Assembly (NCBI GenBank): GCA_012271015.1
Contig: JAAXHD010000335.1
Span: forward strand, 1 to 34,213
From: Candidatus Poribacteria bacterium
GTDB taxonomy: Bacteria > Poribacteria > WGA-4E > WGA-3G
Direction of reading: 5' to 3'
Length of the DNA stretch: 34,213 nucleotides
How positions within the stretch are numbered: the stretch's first letter is position 1; each line of letters opens with the position of its first letter. Under the pieces are notes generated by a model. That model saw only the letters and a list, made by a program, of their open reading frames with translations. It did no database searches and had not been told where the DNA came from. Made by a program: the position numbers and the translations under genes. Shown in pieces: positions 18,205-26,351 of the stretch.

Positions 18205-18993
18205 ATGGCTTTCCGTAACGATGCACTCGCTGGACGACATATCGTTATTTCCGGCGGGTGCGGAGCGATCGGACTCGGAATCGTCAAAAAATTAATGGCG
18301 CACGGCGCAAACCTAACAGTGAACGACATCCTGTCGGATCAGCAGGCAACAGACCGACTTAGTCAGAACGATATTGACATATCGAAAATAAACTATGTTA
18401 AGGCAGACCTGACGGACACCAATGAAACAGATATGTTGGTAAATACTGCCCGCGAACGGTTCGGACCTATCCACGTCGCGCTCTGTCATATTGGTATGGT
18501 GATTCCGAAACCGCTGTTGGAATATAAAGCAGAAGAGTGGGATGAGACAATGGCGGTCAATGTACGGACAGCGTTCTTATTGGGCAGTGCCGCATCCCGT
18601 TCAATGCTTGAAGATAACATTAAAGGACAACTCATTTTTACGACATCTTGGGTCGCTGATGTGCCGTGGCCCGAGATTGGACCGTATAACGCAAGCAAGG
18701 CGGCAATGAAGCAACTCATGCGTTCTTTTGCACGGGAACTCGCCGACCAAGGGATTCGCGCAAACGCTGTCGCACCTGGGATCGTCAGCGTTGGGCTTGC
18801 AAAACAACAGTGGGATACGGATCCAACTTACCGCGCTCGGGCACAGAAAGCGATTCCTCTTGGCGTTATGCAACCGCTTGATTCGGTAGCAGACGCCTTT
18901 CTGTTTTTGTGCAGCACCGCTGCAGACTATATGACAGGAACAGTGCTACTTGTAGACGGCGGATGTAGCCTGTATCCCATGGATGACGCCTAA
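18205..18993 (+). CDS. Short-chain dehydrogenase/reductase (SDR)
   Basis: A 262-aa classical SDR. The ATG at 18205 is preferred to a TTG two codons earlier because AGGAG lies 9 nt upstream of it. The cofactor loop is SGGCGAIGLGIV (G-x-x-x-G-x-G). The catalytic pair is Y161 and K165 in YNASKAAMKQL, with the Ser about 13 residues earlier in TTSWVADV. The C-terminal region ends TGTVLLVDGGCSLYPMDDA. Being an SDR it oxidises or reduces a hydroxyl/carbonyl with NAD(P)(H); substrate not determinable. It lies 15 bp after the GGT gene and 9 bp before the Rieske gene, so one operon is nearly certain. Confidence 0.9.
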   Translation: MAFRNDALAGRHIVISGGCGAIGLGIVKKLMAHGANLTVNDILSDQQATDRLSQNDIDISKINYVKADLTDTNETDMLVNTARERFGPIHVALCHIGMVIPKPLLEYKAEEWDETMAVNVRTAFLLGSAASRSMLEDNIKGQLIFTTSWVADVPWPEIGPYNASKAAMKQLMRSFARELADQGIRANAVAPGIVSVGLAKQQWDTDPTYRARAQKAIPLGVMQPLDSVADAFLFLCSTAADYMTGTVLLVDGGCSLYPMDDA

Positions 18994-19002
18994 GGAGAAA
19001 TT

Positions 19003-19329
19003 ATGTCACAATTTGTAAAAGCCGCGACAACCGATCAGATTCAACCCGGTAAATGTATAGGTGTGAAAGTCGAAGGTGTTTTCATCGGCATCTACAACGT
19101 GAAGGGTGAGTATTACGCCATGAACAACATCTGCCCACACCTCGGCGGCGTTTTGAGTTACGGCTTTTTAGATAACAACTGTGTTACGTGTCCACTCCAC
19201 ATGTGGGAATTTGATGTGACGACAGGTGAATGTGTGTGGCCCGGCGAGGAGAAACTCCCCACCTATCCTGTCAAAGTGGAGGGTGAAGATATCCTTGTGA
19301 ATGTGGAGGCACCTCTCCAAGCGAGTTAG
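19003..19329 (+). CDS. Rieske-type [2Fe-2S] ferredoxin
   Basis: A 108-aa soluble Rieske protein, the normal length for a ring-hydroxylating dioxygenase ferredoxin. Cluster ligands are clear: C44-P-H46-LGG and C63-PL-H66-MWEFD, with the expected 16-residue gap. AAGGAGAAATT before the ATG is a strong binding site. It carries single electrons, usually to a terminal oxygenase; no oxygenase is encoded in this window, so its partner is elsewhere or the protein acts with the dehydrogenases beside it. Third gene of the operon. Confidence 0.93.
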   Translation: MSQFVKAATTDQIQPGKCIGVKVEGVFIGIYNVKGEYYAMNNICPHLGGVLSYGFLDNNCVTCPLHMWEFDVTTGECVWPGEEKLPTYPVKVEGEDILVNVEAPLQAS

Positions 19330-19391
19330 CATCTGTTTTAGTGTGCGGCGCGGTCCTCCGATCGTGTCCATTGATATGAGGGAGAAAGATT

Positions 19392-20339
19392 ATGGCATAT
19401 CTGCTCACCGGTGGCATGGGGTGCATCGGTACTTACGTCATCCGCGACTTATTGACCGCCGGTGAAAAGGTAGTCGTTTACGATTTTGCTTACGATCTGA
19501 CGATTCCTAAAATGGTCATCACGGATGAACAACTTGAAGGGTTCACCTTCGTGCAGGGCGACATCACCGATCTACCACACGTCCTACGCACTATCCAAGA
19601 ACATGAAATTGATCGGGTTATCCATCTTGCCTCGTGGCAGGTGCCAGCGTGCAACGCGAATCCACCAGAGGCACTAAAGGTGGTCTGCGAAGGCACAATC
19701 AACATATTGGAAGCGGCGCGTATTTTCAACCTAAAACGTGTCGTATGGGCAAGCAGCGTCGCAGTCTTCGGAGCACCAGAGGACTACAACCACGAACAGA
19801 TTCTCAACGACGCACCACACTATCCGAAGTTCATCTATGGGGCATGCAAATCCCTTAACGAAAGATACGCAATGCACTATTTTGATGCCTACGGTGTGGA
19901 TTCGATCGGGCTCCGGTTTACTGCGGTCTATGGGGTGGGTAGAACCCGCGGCATGAGTTCATTCACGACGCAAATGATCGAAGCGGTGGCGTTAGGTAAA
20001 GCACACGTCTGTCCGTTTGGCGATGATGCAGTGGATTGGCAGTACGTAGAAGATGTTTCTCGTTCGATCGTGGTTGCATGTACCTGTCCAACAACGCAGA
20101 CACGCGTCTTCAATGTGAAGGGCGGTATCCGACCTGTCAAAGAAGGAGTGGCATACCTCAAGACGCTGGTGCCAGATGCACAGATTACGCTGGAGCCAGG
20201 GGTGTTCGGGATCTCGTGGGACTACGATGCAACACCCATCGCTGAGGAGATGGGCTTTATGCCTGACTACACGATGGAGCAAGGAATCCTGAAAACGTTC
20301 AATCGTTTCCGGGAACGTGCGGGGTTGGCGCAGATATAG
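19392..20339 (+). CDS. NAD-dependent epimerase/dehydratase (extended SDR)
   Basis: A 315-aa extended SDR. The nucleotide-binding motif is TGGMGCIGTYV at the N-terminus, then VVVYDFAYD. The catalytic Y149-x-x-x-K153 is in YGACKSLNERY, and the preceding WASSVAVFGAPED supplies the Ser. LRFTAVYG and FNVKGG follow as in GalE/UDP-sugar epimerase relatives. GAGGGAGAAAGATT before the ATG gives a binding site. Gap to the Rieske gene is 62 bp. It probably acts on a sugar nucleotide or sugar acid; the substrate is not visible. Last gene of the operon, convergent with the next gene. Confidence 0.9.
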   Translation: MAYLLTGGMGCIGTYVIRDLLTAGEKVVVYDFAYDLTIPKMVITDEQLEGFTFVQGDITDLPHVLRTIQEHEIDRVIHLASWQVPACNANPPEALKVVCEGTINILEAARIFNLKRVVWASSVAVFGAPEDYNHEQILNDAPHYPKFIYGACKSLNERYAMHYFDAYGVDSIGLRFTAVYGVGRTRGMSSFTTQMIEAVALGKAHVCPFGDDAVDWQYVEDVSRSIVVACTCPTTQTRVFNVKGGIRPVKEGVAYLKTLVPDAQITLEPGVFGISWDYDATPIAEEMGFMPDYTMEQGILKTFNRFRERAGLAQI

Positions 20340-20366
20340 TTGCTATTGGGCAGAGAGCCCCCGTCT

Positions 20367-20416
20367 ATTAGAGAATGAAAGAACGATGACGTTGTTCAAT
20401 TCTCAAACTAATAGTA
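20367..20416. terminator. Possible bidirectional terminator between convergent genes
   Basis: TATTAGAGAAT near 20367 is complementary to ATTCTCAAACTAATA near 20399-20413, with one 3-base bulge. The inner parts (GAAAGAAC and GTTGTTC) extend the pairing imperfectly. It spans the stop of the minus-strand gene. No strong T-run. Confidence 0.3.
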
Positions 20417-21097
20417 CTTCTTCATCTGTGCCCAAGTGACAGCCAACTTCCCGCGGGCGTCAACAGACAGGACTCGTTCCCACGGGATATTTTTTCCTTT
20501 GGAATCGGCTTGATGTATATCATCAAAGTTCGGATGTCCCCACCCGCCGCTATTGTTATCAATAACAACAATTTGGGCGGTCTTGCCATTGAATTCGGAG
20601 ACATCCCACTCTACCCGCGCCATCGTTTCAGTAGCTTTCCCTGTTGCTGTGAGAACGACTTTTCCCTTAATCTCAAGGTTAACACAACAGGGAGCAGGGT
20701 CATCTTTCCATGGATGATTGCCGCCGCCGATGAGGAAATTCATCGTTCTTCCGATAATTGTGAACTCAATCGAAGTGAGAGTACCTTGAGGTCCATCGCC
20801 CTGCGTTGCGCCTGGATTCTGTCCGAGTTTTTTCCCTTTATCTGGACCTTGGTACTTTTCATATAACCCTAACCACCAATCTCCCTGATGTTCAGAGGGC
20901 TGACCGCGGTTCCGTGCTGTCGGGTTATCTCCCCAAGTAGGTTGGAAATCGAATGCCTCTCCTTCTGTTTCCCAATCCGTAAGATCGCCCGTCTCGAAAT
21001 CGTTGTTAAACGCCTTCGATGAGGCGATGTTAACCGGTAGAACCAACAGTATCAGGAGGACGGAGGGCATCGTGAATGAGCAGAACATTCCTTTCAT
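20408..21097 (-). CDS. Secreted beta-sandwich (lectin-like) protein
   Basis: A 229-aa exported protein. I chose the ATG at 21097 because AAGGAG lies about 10 nt upstream; the longer reading adds 23 residues without a binding site. The signal peptide is MKGMFCSFTMPSVLLILLVL...SSKA. The mature part has DFETGDLTDWETEGEAF near its N-terminus, GTLTSIEFTIIGRTMNFLIGGG in the middle and a C-terminal half with VEWDVSEFNGKTAQIVVIDN. This pattern matches the jelly-roll domain found alone or beside GH32/GH43 enzymes, where it acts as a carbohydrate-binding module. Here no catalytic domain is attached. Function is therefore binding, probably of a glycan, by inference. It stands alone, convergent to the epimerase gene. 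Confidence 0.75.
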   Translation of the reverse strand: MKGMFCSFTMPSVLLILLVLPVNIASSKAFNNDFETGDLTDWETEGEAFDFQPTWGDNPTARNRGQPSEHQGDWWLGLYEKYQGPDKGKKLGQNPGATQGDGPQGTLTSIEFTIIGRTMNFLIGGGNHPWKDDPAPCCVNLEIKGKVVLTATGKATETMARVEWDVSEFNGKTAQIVVIDNNSGGWGHPNFDDIHQADSKGKNIPWERVLSVDARGKLAVTWAQMKKYY

Positions 21098-21256
21098 GAG
21101 ATGTGTCTCCTTCTGTTTCTGAAAAGTTGTGTGTCTCAGGTTATCTGGGCGGTAACTCGTGAACATACGTTTGAAAGTCGAACAACATCATCGTTTTACA
21201 TAATACACTATTGTGAAAATAATGTTAAGAAAATTGTGAATTTCGGCACGAAACAA

Positions 21257-21832
21257 CTACAATAGGTCAACGGTTTGTCTCACAAAAATCAACCCGATGA
21301 CACAGACAATCGCTGTCAAGGTCCGTTTTTCGCTTTTGAGGGCGCGTGTCCAAGAAAAATCGTGGGAAGATGGATCGGGATAGGAGTGAAGTTGGGGGAT
21401 GAAGCGCGGCACTCGGTCTCGGTATGCCTGATAGACTGGGCCACAGGATTCCATCAGATATGACTCCTCTACGGCAATAATGGATAGGTATTGAAAGAAA
21501 TAGCCAACAACTAACACAGCTACGAGCCAATAGACATTCGCGACAAAACATACACCAAGACTGAGCAGGAAATTACCGAGATAAAGGGGGTTACGGACAT
21601 ATCCATAGGGACCCGTTGTGACGAGATCTCGCGCTGCACCGAGCGTTCTCGCACGGGTGGATGCCCCTGCATATCCGACCGCCCATATTCTGAGAAGCTC
21701 ACCTATAGCAATGAACAGCACGCCAATTACGACTGTGTACCACAGAGGCTCTGCAAAGTAGAGGAGTGCGAAAATAAAAGGGATAGGTGTGAAACTGCGG
21801 ATTTTGAAGAAGAAGTTGCCAATATTTTTAAT
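21257..21832 (-). CDS. Isoprenylcysteine carboxyl methyltransferase-like membrane methyltransferase, start uncertain
   Basis: A membrane methyltransferase of the ICMT/phospholipid-methyltransferase superfamily. The signature is GPYGYVRNPLYLGNFLLSLG, followed by EESYLMESCGPVYQAYRDRVPRFIP with the conserved E-E and Y-x-x-Y-x-x-x-V-x-R-F. The frame is clearly coding upstream of the first usable GTG (21721): it reads KIRSFTPIPFIFALLYFAEP, a further TM. The only candidate before that is ATT at 21832 (IKNIGNFFFKI), giving 191 aa, a normal length. A separate ORF starts at 21996, one base after the lptG-type stop, and overlaps in another frame; joining it would need a frameshift near 21880-21900. So either an ATT start or a damaged 5' end. 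Last gene of the lptF-lptG cluster. Confidence 0.7.
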   Translation of the reverse strand: MKNIGNFFFKIRSFTPIPFIFALLYFAEPLWYTVVIGVLFIAIGELLRIWAVGYAGASTRARTLGAARDLVTTGPYGYVRNPLYLGNFLLSLGVCFVANVYWLVAVLVVGYFFQYLSIIAVEESYLMESCGPVYQAYRDRVPRFIPQLHSYPDPSSHDFSWTRALKSEKRTLTAIVCVIGLIFVRQTVDLL

Positions 21833-21997
21833 GTTCCTTGCGGTTCGGTGAAGTAGATTTGAACTTTTATATGCCTCTCCGTATATCCGCCCTCCATTTC
21901 ATTACGGGCTATTGGCTCTGGGCTTACACCATACACTACTCGCTCGGGGTGCCTGTCTGAAACAGGGTTTTCAGAAAAAACGAGGGCATCATTCATC

Positions 21998-23059
21998 TTA
22001 TTTCGGTGTACGCCAGATCATGATACCCCCAACGGCAGCGTACAGGATGTTCGCGCCCCAACACGCGAGAAACGGGTGAAGTTTGCCACTTTCACTCAAT
22101 CCCTCAAGCGTTGCGAAGGAGAGTGCCCAATAGATAAAAGAGAGGAAGAAAGCGATCACCAAACCTGCGAAGAAACCTGCTCTACCAAAACGGATAGCGA
22201 TGGGCGCGCCAAGCATAACAACAACGACAGCTGCGAACGGATACGCTGTTTTGTGATACAACTTTACTTGCTCTTTGCGCGAAATCTGTCCTGCTTCCTG
22301 TTTATAGGCGATCTGATCGCGAAGTTCTTCGATTGTCATCGCTCTGGGATCCTTCTCACTTCCGATAAAACGGGCAGGATCTTCGTGCCGCTCAATCGCA
22401 TGTGTATCGAACGCTTCATAACCTACCTCCACCCCTCTTTCAAAGTGGCGAATGTATCCATCAGTCAACTGCCACTCGGTAGGTGTCCACTCCGCTGACT
22501 TCGCGAACGTTACATGAGCGAGTTCCCCTTCCGTATCATATTCATAGATGGTGAGCTGCTGGATTTTACGAGCGTCCAAAGCGATCCGCTGTGAGTAAAA
22601 GATACGTTCGCCTTTGCCTTTGAAGACGATATTCCTCCCCCGACGCGGCTTAACCTGATTTTGCAAGAGATGTGCTTCATGAAAGGCAGGCGACGCGACC
22701 CGATTATAAAAAAGCGCGAAGAGTCCACAAATAACGAGCGTTACAATCAGAACAGGAACGAGGAGCCGGTACACACTGAGACCGCCCGCCTTCATAGCGG
22801 TGAACTCGTTGCTTTGGACCATTCTGCCGAGCACAAAAAAAATAGCCACAAATGCCGCAACGGGTACGACCTCCATAATCCGACGGGGTGCTTGGAAGAG
22901 AACAATTTTAACAGCGGTCATATAAGCGACATCATCATCAAACTTCTTAATGTCCTTATCCAACAAACGCACAATAATAATCAGGGCAATAAAGAACAGA
23001 AGCCCAACAAAAAAGGCTTTGAGGTATTCGCGAAGCAGGTAGCGATCTAAAATATTCAA
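21998..23059 (-). CDS. lptG: LptF/LptG-family permease subunit of the LPS exporter (lptG-type)
   Basis: A 353-aa inner-membrane subunit of the LptB2FG ABC transporter, which moves lipopolysaccharide to the periplasmic bridge. Topology is that of the family: three N-terminal TMs (FVGLLFFIALIIIV; VVPVAAFVAIFFVLGRM; LLVPVLIVTLVICGLFALF), a soluble jelly-roll domain of about 150 residues, then three C-terminal TMs. Landmarks are LGRMVQSNEFTAMKAGG and KTAYPFAAVVVVMLGAPIAIRFGR. It lies 35 bp after the second family member. The G versus F names are assigned by gene order and are tentative. An outer membrane with LPS is implied. Confidence 0.85.
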   Translation of the reverse strand: MNILDRYLLREYLKAFFVGLLFFIALIIIVRLLDKDIKKFDDDVAYMTAVKIVLFQAPRRIMEVVPVAAFVAIFFVLGRMVQSNEFTAMKAGGLSVYRLLVPVLIVTLVICGLFALFYNRVASPAFHEAHLLQNQVKPRRGRNIVFKGKGERIFYSQRIALDARKIQQLTIYEYDTEGELAHVTFAKSAEWTPTEWQLTDGYIRHFERGVEVGYEAFDTHAIERHEDPARFIGSEKDPRAMTIEELRDQIAYKQEAGQISRKEQVKLYHKTAYPFAAVVVVMLGAPIAIRFGRAGFFAGLVIAFFLSFIYWALSFATLEGLSESGKLHPFLACWGANILYAAVGGIMIWRTPK

Positions 23060-23094
23060 GGGATAGATCCCATTTTTCTAATTTTACCTTTCGG

Positions 23095-24294
23095 CTATGA
23101 TTCGACTTTCCTACTGACGACAAGCGGCAACTTGTCGCGGGCACGCCACGTCCGCAGCGTCCCTTCGCCTATCATACGGATACTGAGCAAAACGCCGAAC
23201 GCACCGATAGCAATATTGGGAAGCCACATGGCAAGGGCAGGAGATACCATAGCATTCAAACCTGCACTTTGGCCGATCTGAAGCAGTAAGTAGTAAACTA
23301 AGATCACAGCTAAACCGAGACCAAACCCAATCATCTTACCGCTCTGTTTTACCATCAACCCGAGCGGCACGCCCATTAACCCAAACGCCAAACATGCGAA
23401 AGGGATAGAAAACTTTTTGTGATACTCGACCTCTGCAAAACGGAGTCTACTACGGGTGTAGTCAGGGTTTTGGCTGGTTTGCACGGAGGCTGCCAAGGTA
23501 TTGATGAACGCCTTGAGTTGGGTAATACTCATTGACCGTGGGGTCTGGTTCTGAAACGCACTGCGCTCCAGATCCTCGGTCAATTGCAGTGCCAGTTGTT
23601 GCTGCTGGAACTTTGTTACACGATATGCCTCTGAGTCATCGGTTGTCGGTTCGTAAGTGAGTCCATCGTAAAGCGTGAGCATGGCTCTACCCCCTTCAAA
23701 ACCGAGGGTGCCTTCTCGGGCGTGACTGAACCGAGGACGTCCACTCCAGATGCCATCCCAGATTTTGACATCCTGCATGCGACCACTCTTGGCATCTGTG
23801 GATTCGTACATCCACAACTTGCCTTCCCTCTCCAACTCTTTCATGACAGTGGCTTCTTCCAAAACGAACGTCGGATTGTGCCTTTGGATGTCGCGTTTAA
23901 GTGTGGCGTAAGCAAGATTCGCCTTCGGTAACGCGTAATCCATCAACCCGAGATCAACAACGCTGAGTATCACCGCAATGCCTAAAAGGGGAAGCATAAG
24001 ATGATGGAAAGCGACACCGTGTGCTTTCATCGCGACGATCTCATTATCGGTAGAGAGTCTTCCGAGAGAAAGTAAAATTGCGACCAAAGCCGCCATCGGA
24101 AGAGATAGCACAACCGTCGCTGGCATCACATACATGAACAACTCGACAAGGTAAATTGGACTTATCCCCTTCTGCACAAAAAGCTTCGTCAACCGAAAAA
24201 GGTCATCGAAGATGAGGATAAAGGTAAAACAGATAAGTGCTATGATGAATGGTGGAAAAAATTCTTTAAGTATATACCGCGCTAATATTCTCAT
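23095..24294 (-). CDS. lptF: LptF/LptG-family permease subunit of the LPS exporter (lptF-type)
   Basis: A 399-aa partner of the gene above, with the same plan: RILARYILKEFFPPFIIAL at the N-terminus, TMs 2-3 around VMPATVVLSLPMAALVAILLSLGRLSTDNEIVAMKAHG, a long periplasmic domain (about 130-290), and KFSIPFACLAFGLMGVPLGL leading into the last three TMs. Transcribed before the lptG-type gene. The ATG at 24294 has only a weak SD (ACTGAAGAT). The pair is separate from any lptB ATPase gene in this window, which is usual. Confidence 0.85.
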   Translation of the reverse strand: MRILARYILKEFFPPFIIALICFTFILIFDDLFRLTKLFVQKGISPIYLVELFMYVMPATVVLSLPMAALVAILLSLGRLSTDNEIVAMKAHGVAFHHLMLPLLGIAVILSVVDLGLMDYALPKANLAYATLKRDIQRHNPTFVLEEATVMKELEREGKLWMYESTDAKSGRMQDVKIWDGIWSGRPRFSHAREGTLGFEGGRAMLTLYDGLTYEPTTDDSEAYRVTKFQQQQLALQLTEDLERSAFQNQTPRSMSITQLKAFINTLAASVQTSQNPDYTRSRLRFAEVEYHKKFSIPFACLAFGLMGVPLGLMVKQSGKMIGFGLGLAVILVYYLLLQIGQSAGLNAMVSPALAMWLPNIAIGAFGVLLSIRMIGEGTLRTWRARDKLPLVVSRKVES

Positions 24295-24357
24295 ATCTTC
24301 AGTGGAGCCATAGATATTTCACGATAGATGTGTTTTACAGAGATACCAAAACAGTTA

Positions 24358-24465
24358 TCAGCAGTCAGTCCGCTTCACTTTCAGTTGTCAGCAGAAGAGG
24401 CTTCCATTTAACCAACATCTCTTAACTTGATAACTATTCCCTCTGAAAACTGATGCCTATTCTCT
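24358..24465. repeat. Degenerate copy of the family B palindrome in the lptF upstream gap
   Basis: ATCAGCAGTCAGTC at the left and GAAAACTGATGCC at the right resemble the ends of the element at 26189-26351, and TTGTCAGCAG lies between. The rest of the 331-bp gap (24295-24625) holds the promoter of the small plus-strand gene; nothing else seen. Confidence 0.4.
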
Positions 24466-24589
24466 TAGAGTTCTCTTTTCTTTATGCCTTGATTGCGATG
24501 AAAAAACCTTCGTTCTTATATATTGGTTGGTTTCTTTCAAGAAAACCTTCATAATTTAATATGTTAGTCGCAGCGAAGCCTGTTTTAAT

Positions 24590-24619
24590 TTGAAATTTTG
24601 CTGTGAGTGATGTTATCAT
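24590..24619 (+). promoter_or_regulatory. Sigma70-like promoter giving a probably leaderless transcript
   Basis: TTGAAA, 18 bases, TATCAT. The expected transcription start falls on or within a base or two of the A of the ATG at 24626, and no SD sequence is present before that ATG. Confidence 0.5.
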
Positions 24620-24625
24620 ACCAGC

Positions 24626-25105
24626 ATGGAACTCACGCTTGAAGCAATTCAACTTACACCTGAGGACTTGGCAGATGTAACGGCGCGTCGTACTTCTGCC
24701 CAAGAAATCTACTCTCCAACAGCCCCAAGGCGACCGATCGCACAATTCGGTTGGCGCGATAGATGGTGGTTAAATCACACAGCAGCACAACAAGTTGTCA
24801 TCAATTACTGGTTCTTCGAGTCACACGACGAAGCACGTACAGCCGCTGATGAAGGCAGATTTCGGCTTTCAGCGCAAACCGTGCCGAAATTAGGTGGACG
24901 TGATTCTATCTATCAACCCCCATCAAATGATAAACATGGACTGGGTGATGTGGTGTGGCAGGCTGGAGCGAATCTTTTGTTCGTACAACAGACTATCGTC
25001 GTGTTGGTCGCTGAAATAGGAGGGCAGGTTCCCGAGGAAACAACCCTCCATATCGCCCAAAAAATTTCCAAGAAAATTCAGAGGGCACTGCCGTCCAAAA
25101 GTTAA
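24626..25105 (+). CDS. Uncharacterised 159-aa protein
   Basis: Not recognised. It is hydrophilic, without signal peptide or clear TM. Visible elements are an aromatic stretch FGWRDRWWLNHTAAQQVVINYWFF (about 40-65), a hydrophobic strand-like segment NLLFVQQTIVVLVAEIGG (about 118-135) and a basic C-terminal helix ISKKIQRALPSKS. It resembles a small alpha/beta domain. The gene is convergent with the aldolase gene, leaving only 2 bp between stops. Start supported by the promoter position rather than an SD. Isolated transcription unit. Confidence 0.7.
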   Translation: MELTLEAIQLTPEDLADVTARRTSAQEIYSPTAPRRPIAQFGWRDRWWLNHTAAQQVVINYWFFESHDEARTAADEGRFRLSAQTVPKLGGRDSIYQPPSNDKHGLGDVVWQAGANLLFVQQTIVVLVAEIGGQVPEETTLHIAQKISKKIQRALPSKS

Positions 25106-25107
25106 AG

Positions 25108-26172
25108 TTAATAGTCTTGATACCACATTGCGGATTGTTTGGTAATCCGAACGTTTTCCACACCACCAAATTGGCGATGCTCAAACCATGGTAAGGCGTT
25201 CTCTGCTGCAGCGTTTGCGTTCTTGAAGTTCGTTGTTGCTTCGTTTTTCAAGAACTGCTCAACTGCCTCAGCGTCAGGGTAGTATTGGACAGCATCTTTC
25301 CAGATGGCTCTTCCGCAGAGAAACCCACTCGCACCGGCGCCGGTCGCGAGGTCAACGTTCTCAATGAATTCCTCAATATCCACACCGGCACTCAAAATTA
25401 CCCACGGCAGTGTCGATGTCTCGTCTAATTTCTGGCAGATTTCCTTCACTTCAGCGAGTTCATACGCCGAGTCCCCTGCATAAAAACTGGCATCTTGATA
25501 ATCCGCCGTGTATTTCAGATCGGCAGGAAATTCTAACTTCAGGATGTCAACTTTGTAACTTGGATCCGTGAACTCCGCGACACTCCGAATCACAAGGTCG
25601 GGTTTCTGTTTCGCGAAGGCGACGCTTTTCGTCGTGCCTTCAAGCGCATAACTCACTAATTCCAACAAAAACGGCAAATCCTGCTTTTCGCATTCGTCCC
25701 CGACATGACGCACAAAGGCTTGCTGGTGTTCAAGGGTTTCCGCGGAGGCATCAGGATGGTAATAGGCGAGAAGTTTAATAGCATCTGCCCCGGCACGCTG
25801 TGCCTTGGCGATGCTCCAGTTTGCAATCGGATTGGAGAGACGTTCGTTCTCATCCACCCCTTCGCTGACATAGCCGGACTCTTCGTAGGCTAACAGCAAT
25901 GCGACATCCCGTGGGATTTCGGTAATAGAGTAGGGATGCCCGTAAATTGGGTCGGTCAGAACCGCGGTTGCATTTGGGGAAAGGATTCGAGTAATCAAAG
26001 TTTTCAGAGCTGCGACATCTTCGTATCGGACATCAGTGTTGTCCTTGTCGAGTGCATCTGCGAGTGCCTGTACCATGGAACCCCGTTGGTCAATCGCCAT
26101 CATTTTAAAGCGACCATTCGCATCGGCGAGTTTCATGATACCCCGCAATTTACCAGAGGAAATATCGTTCAT
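25108..26172 (-). CDS. LacD-like tagatose-bisphosphate aldolase family protein
   Basis: A 354-aa class I aldolase of the DeoC/LacD type. The Schiff-base Lys is K212 in VDILKLEFP, aligning with the known catalytic Lys region of LacD. KMMAIDQRGSM near residue 23-33 is another family hallmark, and ILSAGVDIEEFIENVDLATGAGASGFLCGRAIW forms the phosphate-binding C-terminal end of the barrel. Length is slightly above LacD (about 325). LacD cleaves tagatose 1,6-bisphosphate to triose phosphates; close relatives accept other sugar bisphosphates, so the exact substrate is not sure. AAGGAGAAGTAA before the ATG is a strong binding site. The repeat element 26189-26351 lies immediately upstream. Confidence 0.85.
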   Translation of the reverse strand: MNDISSGKLRGIMKLADANGRFKMMAIDQRGSMVQALADALDKDNTDVRYEDVAALKTLITRILSPNATAVLTDPIYGHPYSITEIPRDVALLLAYEESGYVSEGVDENERLSNPIANWSIAKAQRAGADAIKLLAYYHPDASAETLEHQQAFVRHVGDECEKQDLPFLLELVSYALEGTTKSVAFAKQKPDLVIRSVAEFTDPSYKVDILKLEFPADLKYTADYQDASFYAGDSAYELAEVKEICQKLDETSTLPWVILSAGVDIEEFIENVDLATGAGASGFLCGRAIWKDAVQYYPDAEAVEQFLKNEATTNFKNANAAAENALPWFEHRQFGGVENVRITKQSAMWYQDY

Positions 26173-26188
26173 TTACTTCTCCTTTTTT

Positions 26189-26351
26189 ATGGCTATCAGC
26201 AGTCAGTCGTCGGCTGTCAGAAAGAATAGTTGTCGGCTATCGGTTTCCATCAGTAAAGCGGTTTCTGATGAAGTAGAGTCCTCTTACTAACCGCGACGCA
26301 GGTTTCCGCGTGTGGGAAACCTGCGGGACAATACTGACCGCTGACGGCTAT
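26189..26351. repeat. Family B palindromic element with 19-bp inverted ends
   Basis: Left end ATGGCTATCAGCAGTCAGT and the reverse complement of the right end ATAGCCGTCAGCGGTCAGT agree at 15 of 19 positions. Inside is a hairpin, GCAGGTTTCC and GGAAACCTGC around a short loop (26300-26327). It fills the whole space between the prenyltransferase stop codon and the aldolase ribosome binding site. Confidence 0.6.

Noticed and set aside
24482..24745. 87-aa minus-strand ORF overlapping the 159-aa gene
   Set aside because: Opposite strand of a better-supported gene, with no SD or hydrophobic pattern.
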